Shown: one piece after another, positions 8,055 through 14,896 of the stretch | Layout of the letters: each line of letters starts with the position of its first letter | Position numbering within the stretch: position 1 is the stretch's first letter | Assembly (NCBI GenBank): GCA_964558715.1 | Contig: CAZLFD010000007.1 | Span: forward strand, 1 to 43,296 | Direction of reading: 5' to 3' | DNA length: 43,296 nucleotides | DNA from: JBGSOV01 sp964558715 | GTDB lineage: Bacteria > Patescibacteriota > Gracilibacteria > CAIRYL01 > GCA-016699755 | The notes under the pieces: generated by a model | Told to the model about the DNA's origin: nothing | Databases searched by the model: none | What the model saw: the letters and a program-made list of their open reading frames with translations, nothing else | Position numbers and translations under genes: made by a program

Positions 8055-8660
8055 ATGAACCCTGAAGAAGCAATGACTTATCTTAAGGCACATAAAAATG
8101 AACTACTCGATTATTTCATGTCTGGTGTAGATCTTATTCCAGATGATCCAATACTTATTTGCATGGCAGGTGCTTCTGGAGCAGGAAAAACAGAAACAGC
8201 AAAGCTACTTATCAAGTACAATTTTGGCGAAGACGCGATTGTAAGAATAGACCCCGATGAGGTAAAAGAATGGATGAACTCAAAGTGCAATGGAGATATA
8301 AATGACTATCATGAAGCTTCTGTACTGGGTATGGAAAAGTTATACGATTGCTGCCTACAGAAAAAGAAAAATTGCATTCTTGATGGAACATTCTCCGATC
8401 TTGAAAAGGGTATCAATAATATTGAAAGAGCATTATCACCGAAACGAAGCTACAGCGTTTTTCTGGTTTACGTGTACCAAGAACCTTCTCTGGCGTGGCA
8501 ATTTGTACAAAGTAGAGCCAAAGTCACCGGTCGCGAGGTCACCTATGATGTATTTAAGAACACGTTGATTAAATCAATTGAAAATGTCTTGTACGTGAAA
8601 AAAAAATGGAAATACTATTATTGTTCATGTAGTACGAAAGAATTCAGACCATTCCATTGA
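8055..8660 (+). CDS. Zeta-toxin-like P-loop kinase
   Basis: 201 residues. Walker A GASGAGKT is at 39-46. RIDPDEVKEWM follows at about 63-73, where zeta toxins carry the Asp used for substrate binding. DGTFSD comes later, and a basic patch with QSRAKVTGREV lies at about 155-167, in the lid position. Zeta proteins phosphorylate UDP-GlcNAc or related nucleotide sugars and block wall synthesis; some relatives are house-keeping kinases. No epsilon-type antitoxin is upstream (proS ends 18 bp before), so any partner would be the small gene at 8753. The patch is visibly more A+T-rich than its neighbours and abuts a tRNA, which suggests transfer. The family call is good; the toxin role is unproven. 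Confidence 0.75.
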   Translation: MNPEEAMTYLKAHKNELLDYFMSGVDLIPDDPILICMAGASGAGKTETAKLLIKYNFGEDAIVRIDPDEVKEWMNSKCNGDINDYHEASVLGMEKLYDCCLQKKKNCILDGTFSDLEKGINNIERALSPKRSYSVFLVYVYQEPSLAWQFVQSRAKVTGREVTYDVFKNTLIKSIENVLYVKKKWKYYYCSCSTKEFRPFH

Positions 8661-8671
8661 AGAGTACCAGG

Positions 8672-8691
8672 CAAATGCAGACAAATGCAGA
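8672..8691. repeat. Perfect 10-bp tandem duplication
   Basis: CAAATGCAGA occurs twice head-to-tail between the kinase gene and the promoter of the small basic gene. It could be an operator or a simple slippage product. Confidence 0.7.
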
Positions 8692-8701
8692 CTTACATTA
8701 A

Positions 8702-8730
8702 TTACAAAAGATATATAACAGTGTTATAAT
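8702..8730 (+). promoter_or_regulatory. Sigma70-like promoter of the 8753 gene
   Basis: TTACAA (8702-8707), a 17-base spacer and TATAAT (8725-8730) put transcription start near 8737, 16 bases before the ATG at 8753. Confidence 0.6.
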
Positions 8731-8752
8731 GAAATACCCAGTATTATAAACC

Positions 8753-8977
8753 ATGTTCCCCTTTCTATCATTCTCATCTTCGGCTGGAAAAAACGCCGTT
8801 TACCTCAAGCGTAAAGGGAAAAAGAGCGAAAACCCCGTTGCTGCTTTTTTCCAAAAACCTGCTGGTGAACAAAAGAAAGCATGGAAGATAGTAATCAGAG
8901 ATGCGAATGAAATGCAGCGTAAAATTATTATTGAAGCAGAATCAATTTCAGTGAAGAAAGCAAAGCATAAGAAATAG
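8753..8977 (+). CDS. Small basic protein, unknown
   Basis: 74 residues, strongly lysine-rich (about one residue in five), with no membrane segment beyond a short hydrophobic N-terminus (MFPFLSF). It has its own promoter with a consensus TATAAT box. It follows the zeta-like kinase in the same A+T-rich patch, so it may be a partner (for example an antitoxin) or a nucleic-acid-binding protein. Neither is shown by sequence, and I do not recognise the family. Confidence 0.5.
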   Translation: MFPFLSFSSSAGKNAVYLKRKGKKSENPVAAFFQKPAGEQKKAWKIVIRDANEMQRKIIIEAESISVKKAKHKK

Positions 8978-9008
8978 TCTCCTTTTCCTTCCTTATGTAG
9001 AACGGGTC

Positions 9009-9085
9009 TGGTGCCACGGGGCAGACTTGAACTGCCGACCTCGGGGTTATGAATCCCGCGCTCTCACCAGCTGAGCTACCGTGGC
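9009..9085 (-). tRNA. tRNA-Met (anticodon CAT), CCA encoded
   Basis: On the minus strand the acceptor GCCACGG pairs perfectly with CCGTGGC, followed by A and CCA. The D arm is GCTC..GAGC, the T arm GGCAG-TTCAAGT-CTGCC, and the anticodon loop TTCATAA. Pair 31-39 is an A-C mismatch. G1-C72 pairing argues against the initiator. It could be elongator Met or the CAT-anticodon Ile2 that lysidine modification converts. An 8-bp perfect inverted repeat (AACGGGTC at 9001-9008, GACCCGTT at 9097-9104) flanks the gene. Confidence 0.92.
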
Positions 9086-9240
9086 GTGAAATGAGCGACC
9101 CGTTTATTCTTACTGATTCTTTGGCGCGGTGCAAGATTTTTTGCCATACTGCAGCCATGTGATTTGAATTTCTACCCCTCATAGAGTAAGAGGAGGATCG
9201 AGGGGAGTTATGAAATCCCCACCTTCGATTTCCAGCTTCT

Positions 9241-9727
9241 ATGATCAACCTGAATACAGAAGAGACTTGGCCAAAAATAGCATCAGGCAAACCGGTGCAA
9301 TTAACCGGCAAACTCATCACCTGTCGCGATGGTGTATTGCACAAAATTTTTATGCAAGAGGAGCAGCTGTGCCCTACATTCTTTCAAGATGCATTGATCT
9401 ACTTCTGCGGGCCATCCCCTGCTCCGCCAGGCAAGATCATCGGTAGCTGTGGGCCAACAACCAGTTCGCGCATGGAGCCGTATTTTGAGCAACTGTGTAA
9501 CGCTGGAATAAAAGGCATCATGGGTAAAGGGCAGATTTCGGATGAAGCAGCAGGAATACTCAGACATTACGGAGTGACTTACTTTGCCGGTATCGGCGGG
9601 GCAGNNNNNNNNNNGGGCGCTGCTCTCGACCAAGGTCACGGCATCAAAAATCATCGCCTATCCAGAACTCGGTACTGAAGCAGTGTATGAATTGAAGGTT
9701 AAAGATTTTCCGGCAGTGGTCTCGTAA
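9241..9727 (+). CDS. Fumarate hydratase / tartrate dehydratase beta-subunit-like (gap inside)
   Basis: The frame starts MINLNTEETW and contains GPTTSSRMEPYFEQL and GIKGIMGKGQIS, the swivelling C-terminal domain of class I fumarases and L-tartrate dehydratases (FumB/TtdB family). After the ten-N gap the protein resumes in another frame as ALLSTKVTASKIIAYPELG and ends FPAVVS with UAA at 9725-9727. The frame change is explained by the placeholder gap. This domain pairs with an alpha subunit carrying the 4Fe-4S cluster, and no alpha gene is next to it here. The substrate cannot be assigned. The spacer upstream (9110-9240) shows only a possible fragment of the CTCC-type repeat. Confidence 0.85.
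9605..9614. other. Assembly gap of ten N inside the fumarase-beta-like gene
   Basis: The coding frame shifts across the gap, so the true size is not ten. Confidence 0.98.
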
Positions 9728-9779
9728 TACCCAATCACTGGGAGCAGCTGCGATTTTGGCACGAGATTCCTCTCCTGAG

Positions 9780-9926
9780 ATAGAGCCTGTCCCGCACTTG
9801 ATGCGGGAAGAGGTTAGGTGAGGTCGATTGTGGTTCTCGACCCCCTGTTATTCCCCCTAGCTCAGGAGGAAAGCTCCGCGCCTTTCTCCCTTCCAAATTG
9901 CTAATTGCTGATTGCCGTTTTCAAAA
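9780..9926. repeat. Mosaic of dispersed palindromic repeats (CTCCGCGC family)
   Basis: The stretch holds TGTCCCGCACTTGATGCGGGA, a palindrome, then CTCAGGAGGAAAGCTCCGCGCC followed by ATTGCTAATTGCTGATTGCCG. The CTCCGCGC...GATTGCCGATTGC layout recurs at 32106-32180 and 41385-41447. No gene is visible in 9728-10025. Confidence 0.7.
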
Positions 9927-9934
9927 TCAACCAA

Positions 9935-9992
9935 CAGGACACTCCCTGTTTGCTGTTTGCTGTTTGCTGTTTGCTGTTTGCTGTTTGCTGAC
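9935..9992. repeat. TGTTTGC heptad array, six perfect copies
   Basis: The leader CAGGACACTCCCTG runs into six perfect head-to-tail TGTTTGC units (9947-9988) and closes with TGACTG. This is the cleanest member of the family in the window. The unit is far too short for a CRISPR repeat and there are no spacers. Confidence 0.95.
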
Positions 9993-10094
9993 TGAAACAA
10001 TTCCCCACTTCCATCCGTTGTATTAATGAATCGATTTGTGCACTGGATTTTTTTGGCACGATTCGGAAAACTTGCCCAGAATAATCATGTTCTC

Positions 10095-13000
10095 ATGAAA
10101 AAAATAATTGTCTGCCTAACGGCAATCTGCTTCTGCTTTTTTGCCGTGCCACAAGCATTTGCTGCGGATGAATACTGGAGCGAGACCACACAACCGAGCG
10201 GTGTGTATGTGCAGTTTTCTGGGCGGGAATTCGATTTTTTTACGGTGCACCTGCCCGCCGGCACGCAAGCAGAAATGCAGACCGCGAGCGGCTGGCAAGC
10301 GCTCGCGATCGATGATGAACAAGACCCGCGTTCGCGCATCAGTGCCCTGTACAACTGGCATGCCGACGGACCTCTCTTGTTGCGTCTTTCCGGTACGATA
10401 CCGGATATGATCACGGCGGATTTTATGGATACCGCCTCCTTGGCAAATACCAGTTGGAATCACATCGCCAGCACCGCCCTGCTCAGCGGTGCGAATATCG
10501 TCACCCGCAATGACTGGGGTGCGGAAGAAAGTTGGCGGTACACGCCAGAGGAGACCGCAGTCGTCAAAGATGTCGAACAAAAAAACAGTGACAGCTCGGC
10601 AGCATCGCCGAGTGTACGTGTGCAGCGGTGCCAAGAAATCCAAGAACTGTACCCCGATGAATTCGATATGGAGCACGTACAGCGCACTGAGAACGGCCGC
10701 CAACTGCGCTGGCCGTATCAATATTCCAAAAAAAAGCGGAAGGTCGTCATCCATCATACCGCCGAAACCGGTGTAAGCAAGGGGCGCAATGCCGACGAAG
10801 TGATGCGCGCGATTTACCGCTACCATACCGTTTCGCGTGGTTGGGGAGATATCGGCTATCATTATGTGATCGCGCCAGATGGCACCATTTTTGAGGGCCG
10901 GGCCGGTGGTATGGGCGTCGTGGGAGGGCATGTCTACTGTAATAATATCGGTACCATCGGCGTCGCTCTGATGGGAAACTTTAACGAGCATGACCCGACT
11001 AGCCCGCAGATCGTGGCGCTCGGTAAGTTGCTCCCCCGCCTTGCGGCAGAATACGAGCTCGACCTCACCGCAGAGAGTTGGTATCACGGCAAGAAGACCC
11101 CGAACCTGCTCGGGCATCGCGACTTGGGCGCCACTGCCTGTCCGGGAGAGTCTCTACATGCGATGTTGCCTGATTTCCGCCGCATGCTCGAGGGCAGTAC
11201 CGAAATCCGCCTTGCCCGCGAGAGCAGTGTCGATGGTAAGCCCACGGGGGCGTTATCGGTCGTCAAATTGAGGCCCGGCGAAGAACATGATCTCAAGCTG
11301 TCCTTTACGAACACCGGCAATGGTACGTGGACGAATAATACCTGGCTTTTTGCCCATGCCGGCGACAACGTGGATATCCTCCCCGTTGCCGGAGCACGGG
11401 ACTATGTGGCGGCGAAGATGAAGCAGAAGCAAGTACGCCCCGGTGAAAGCGCCGATTTTACCGTACGCTTGCGTGCCGGCTATGATGGCGGTGTCGCGAC
11501 GGTGTCATTGGTGCCGGTCGTACAAAACGAGCGCGTCACAAACGCCGAAACGCTGCAAGTCATCGAAGTGACACCGCCCGACTGGCAGGCAAGATTCGTG
11601 AGCATCAAGACACAGCCCATCGAGCCGGTCACTGGCAAAGCCACTTCTACTTCAATCACGCTTATCAACAACGGCAGCAGCATTTGGGATAAAGACCACA
11701 TTGAGCTTTTAGTCGGCGTGCCAGGCACGAAGATTGCCGAAAAGTTTGCGCTCGATGCCAATACCGCGCCCAAGAAATCTGCGGTCTTTAACGGACGCTT
11801 ACCGGCGATGCTCACCCCCGGCGACAAATTGCTCGAAATGCGTTTACTGCTCGATGGTAAATGGCTGCCAGTGCGCTTTTTAGAGCCGTTTCCGGTAAAA
11901 CTCTCGAACAATCGCGCAACGCCGATCGGTATGAATAAAAAAGTTGTTCTTGTGCAAGAAGGGAGTACCTATAAAGAGCCGATCAAATTTAAAAATACCG
12001 GCAATACCGAGTGGTATCAAAATGACCTAGAGCTAACGGTTTTGCACCGCCGTGAAAAATGGAAGCTACACCCCGAGCAAGAAGTAATCGCGCCGGGTGC
12101 AACAGCGACCTTTCCGTTTGAGGTCGAGGCAAAATCGCGCGTGCAACCATACGTGTTTTTGCTCAAAGACAGCACGCAAATCCTCGACCGCACGCCACTG
12201 ATCATGCTGGGCTTGAAGCGCGCGCCACAACGCGCCTTATCGCTTGTTCCAAATGCGCAGGCTGCCACGCCAACACCGACTCCACAACCAGAAGCGAAGC
12301 CTCCACAAACCGACACTGATCAGATTCGCATCAAGCTTTCATTCCCCATAGACCTGTCGACGGTCGAAGTCTCGTCGGTAAGTAATTTTTCGGTAAGCGA
12401 TGCTTCTGGCCAGCTTTTACTCCCTGCTCGGGCAGAAAGTGTGCAAGCGGTAAACCAGGTCGGCCCACTGGTAGAATTTCGTGGGCAGTATTATCAGGCC
12501 ATCCGCATTTCACCAGATGCGGACAATGGTATTCTTGAACTAGTGAATTGGAGCCGCCACGCTGCCTGGGATGTCAATAAGCGCTGGAACGACAATGTGT
12601 TCCCGGGCACGCTCGAAATCCGCGTGGTGGATGATACATTAACGGTGATCAACGAATTACCGCTCGAGGACTATTTGCTCGGATTAGGTGAGACAGTCGA
12701 AACCAACCATGCCGAAAAAAAGCAAGCCATCGCCGTGGTGGCACGGAGTTACGCCCGGCACTATATGGACCAGCGCAACCGCAAATACCCCGGCAAGCCA
12801 TATGATGGCAGTGACGATCCGGCAGAATTCCAAAAATACCTTGGTGCCAATCTTACCAAGCGTTCACCTGGCTGGGTAAAGGCGGTAGAGGCGACTACAG
12901 GTGAAGTATTGACATATAATGGCAAAGTCATCAAAACGCCGTTCCACACGAGCAGTGGCGGACGCACGACCAGTGCCGCCGACCGGTGGGGCTGGACGGA

Positions 13001-13169
13001 TACGCCCTATTTTCCGAGTGTCGACGATCCGGGTTGCGCCGATAAAGCTCCGGCCGGCCATGGTGTTGGCATGAGCGGCTGCGGCAGCCAGCATTTTGCA
13101 GAGCAAGGCTGGGGGTATGAAGAGATTCTGGAATATTTTTATCCGGGAGTGACGGTCGCCACTAATTAA
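10095..13169 (+). CDS. Secreted peptidoglycan amidase fused to a SpoIID/LytB domain
   Basis: The ATG at 10095 gives a classic signal peptide (MKKIIVCLTAICFCFFAVPQ, cleavage after AFA), so it is preferred over the ATG at 10026; the protein is 1024 residues. Residues ~132-365 form an Amidase_2/PGRP domain with the zinc ligands in HHTAE (~219), GHRD (~339) and ATACPG (~348) and the conserved YHY (~254). It would cut N-acetylmuramoyl-L-alanine bonds. Residues ~375-690 hold about three beta-sandwich segments of the 'NTGNxxW' type. After a PTPTPQPE linker comes a SpoIID/LytB domain (~740-1020) with LPLEDYLLGLGE, AVVARSYARHY, TSSGGRT and GHGVGMSGCG. SpoIID domains are lytic transglycosylases acting on denuded glycan, so one protein may strip peptides and then cut glycans. 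Confidence 0.93.
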   Translation: MKKIIVCLTAICFCFFAVPQAFAADEYWSETTQPSGVYVQFSGREFDFFTVHLPAGTQAEMQTASGWQALAIDDEQDPRSRISALYNWHADGPLLLRLSGTIPDMITADFMDTASLANTSWNHIASTALLSGANIVTRNDWGAEESWRYTPEETAVVKDVEQKNSDSSAASPSVRVQRCQEIQELYPDEFDMEHVQRTENGRQLRWPYQYSKKKRKVVIHHTAETGVSKGRNADEVMRAIYRYHTVSRGWGDIGYHYVIAPDGTIFEGRAGGMGVVGGHVYCNNIGTIGVALMGNFNEHDPTSPQIVALGKLLPRLAAEYELDLTAESWYHGKKTPNLLGHRDLGATACPGESLHAMLPDFRRMLEGSTEIRLARESSVDGKPTGALSVVKLRPGEEHDLKLSFTNTGNGTWTNNTWLFAHAGDNVDILPVAGARDYVAAKMKQKQVRPGESADFTVRLRAGYDGGVATVSLVPVVQNERVTNAETLQVIEVTPPDWQARFVSIKTQPIEPVTGKATSTSITLINNGSSIWDKDHIELLVGVPGTKIAEKFALDANTAPKKSAVFNGRLPAMLTPGDKLLEMRLLLDGKWLPVRFLEPFPVKLSNNRATPIGMNKKVVLVQEGSTYKEPIKFKNTGNTEWYQNDLELTVLHRREKWKLHPEQEVIAPGATATFPFEVEAKSRVQPYVFLLKDSTQILDRTPLIMLGLKRAPQRALSLVPNAQAATPTPTPQPEAKPPQTDTDQIRIKLSFPIDLSTVEVSSVSNFSVSDASGQLLLPARAESVQAVNQVGPLVEFRGQYYQAIRISPDADNGILELVNWSRHAAWDVNKRWNDNVFPGTLEIRVVDDTLTVINELPLEDYLLGLGETVETNHAEKKQAIAVVARSYARHYMDQRNRKYPGKPYDGSDDPAEFQKYLGANLTKRSPGWVKAVEATTGEVLTYNGKVIKTPFHTSSGGRTTSAADRWGWTDTPYFPSVDDPGCADKAPAGHGVGMSGCGSQHFAEQGWGYEEILEYFYPGVTVATN

Positions 13170-13593
13170 GTTTCATCCCTGTAATCACAGATTCAACCAA
13201 TTCACGAAACTCTTCTCTCTCATTCCTAAAATCATCGCCTGGCAATAGTTTATCATGAGTGCAGATGGCAGCTGCCGGTTCCAGGCTACCATCACGGATC
13301 TGCGACAACAGCCATTGACGCATCGTTTCAGCATAAACGAGGGCCGCTAGAGACATGGCACCAGATGTATGATGAATTGATTTATTTCTTACAGGAGTAT
13401 ATCCATCAATCGTTGGTCTTACTTTAGGTTGTGGCCTGACTGGCATTATGCGTTCGCTACACGGTGACAATCTATCGGGCATCGGTTGTAAGAGAGAAAA
13501 TAGGTTGCCCCGATTTAAGCGTGTCTCATACCAAATGTCAATATAATTTTGGCAATTATTGATACTTTTTAATTGCACTTCTAGAGCAGACAT
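13162..13593 (-). CDS. Hypothetical protein, unknown
   Basis: 143 residues, soluble, mixed composition (MSALEVQLKSINNCQNYIDIW near the start, a helical middle with MRQWLLSQIRDG). I do not recognise a family. It converges on the amidase gene and the two stop codons share the sequence TAATTAA, an 8-bp overlap of the ends. Codon texture is a little more A+T-rich than in panC next door. The spacer to panC (13594-13771) holds no clear gene. Confidence 0.55.
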   Translation of the reverse strand: MSALEVQLKSINNCQNYIDIWYETRLNRGNLFSLLQPMPDRLSPCSERIMPVRPQPKVRPTIDGYTPVRNKSIHHTSGAMSLAALVYAETMRQWLLSQIRDGSLEPAAAICTHDKLLPGDDFRNEREEFRELVESVITGMKLN

Positions 13594-13771
13594 GGGGCAA
13601 TATATCTTCCTCGTATCTCGCTACTGACAACAATATCTTGTCAATGTGCTCGGTAAGGACGACAGAGTGCGCTAGAGTTATTTTTGGCATATAAAAAAAT
13701 CATTCCGACTTGCCTGTTTGACGAATTTTCAATCAAAGGGAGTCGGAGAGAAGCAAACATCACGTAATCGT

Positions 13772-14608
13772 TTAGCCTATAATCACATTATCGAGTAACC
13801 GCGTTTTGCCGATTCGTATCGCTGCCACCAACACCGATGGCTTTGCCACCCACAGTACTTTTTCAAAAAACTCCGCACCACGAATATCCACGTAGTCGAT
13901 TGCCGTAAGTGCCGGTTCTGCTTCGAGTAGTTCGCGCACGCCGCGTAAAATGTTCTTTGCATCGCGCTCACCGATAGAAAATGAGCGCTGGCCTTTTTGC
14001 AGTGCCCTATAGAGTAATGATGCCCTTTCGCGTTCACTTAGCGAGAGGTACACATTGCGGCTCGACATCGCCAGTCCGTTTGCTTCACGCACTGTGGGGC
14101 AGATGGCAATCTCGGTATCAAACTTACATGTGCGTGTAAGCCATTTCATCAATACCGTCTGCTGAAAATCTTTTTGGCCAAAATACGCCACTTGGGGACG
14201 GATCAGTTGAAAAAAACGAAACATCACCTGCGCCACGCCAACAAAGTGGTTGGGGCGAAATTCTCCTTCTAATTCGCCGAAGGCCTCTGGCAATTCCGGT
14301 ATATTCGGAGCACGGTCACCTGGGTAGATATCTTTTTGTTCGGGTAAAAACACCGCATCTGCACCAGTGGCCGCCAGTTTGGCAAGATCACCTTCAATAT
14401 CACGCGGATACGCCATAAAATCTTCTTCGGGCATAAACTGGGTAGGGTTTACAAAAACTGAGACAAGAATGGGCTGTCCGCTTTCTTTTGCCGCCTCGAC
14501 CAAGGAAAGATGGCCTTGGTGTAACGCGCCCATCGTCGGCACCAAAGCCGGCTGCGGATTTTCCGCTAGCCACCAACTGAGTTCCTGCAGAGAGCGGATT
14601 TCTTTCAT
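13772..14608 (-). CDS. panC: Pantothenate synthetase (pantoate-beta-alanine ligase)
   Basis: It joins pantoate and beta-alanine with ATP to make pantothenate, the last step before coenzyme A synthesis. 278 residues, the full family length. Motifs in order: VPTMGALHQGH (~23-33, nucleotide HIGH-type), NPTQF (~54-58), GQKDFQQ (~144-150, KDxQQ) and REANGLAMSSRN (~173-184, KMSKS-like). No panB, panD or panE is nearby, so the enzyme stands alone. It is monocistronic, with a spacer full of repeats upstream. Pantothenate synthesis is unusual in CPR genomes, so the gene may run on scavenged precursors or the others lie elsewhere. Confidence 0.96.
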   Translation of the reverse strand: MKEIRSLQELSWWLAENPQPALVPTMGALHQGHLSLVEAAKESGQPILVSVFVNPTQFMPEEDFMAYPRDIEGDLAKLAATGADAVFLPEQKDIYPGDRAPNIPELPEAFGELEGEFRPNHFVGVAQVMFRFFQLIRPQVAYFGQKDFQQTVLMKWLTRTCKFDTEIAICPTVREANGLAMSSRNVYLSLSERERASLLYRALQKGQRSFSIGERDAKNILRGVRELLEAEPALTAIDYVDIRGAEFFEKVLWVAKPSVLVAAIRIGKTRLLDNVIIG

Positions 14609-14699
14609 TTAGAGAGATATTATTCTTCATCTCATTGTTTTATCATTACTGTACAGAGTGTATCTGCTTGCGACAACTTCTCAGAATATCGGTGACCGA

Positions 14700-14860
14700 C
14701 TTTACGTCTGAAGCGAAGCCGCCCCGCCACAACAGGGCGCCGCTAAGAAGAGCGAGCACTGGGAGCAATGACGCAATCCAGAAACACACAAAAAACAAAG
14801 AGCATGTCTCGCAGGATTCTTCAGGCTTGCCCCTCACTTAATGCGGGGGTCATTCGTACC
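14700..14860. repeat. Dispersed repeat mosaic between panC and lysS
   Basis: The stretch contains GCAATCCAGAAACACACAAA, which resembles 39480 (GCAATCCAGACACAAACATA) and 17011, and CCCCTCACTTAATGCGGGGG, a relative of the palindrome at 9788. A 63-residue minus-strand frame runs through it but is built from repeat sequence. I see no gene in 14609-14896. Confidence 0.6.
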
Positions 14861-14896
14861 TCACTCCCTTGCAAAGACAAGGTCTTTCGACCTTGC

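Noticed and set aside
9947..9988. CRISPR-like array
   Set aside because: Units are 7 bp, head to tail and without spacers; no cas gene is in the window.
10116..11117. Long minus-strand frame opposite the amidase
   Set aside because: It is a shadow of the amidase coding strand, which has complete catalytic motifs.
14646..14837. 63-residue hydrophobic frame on the minus strand
   Set aside because: It runs through dispersed repeat sequence and has no family features.
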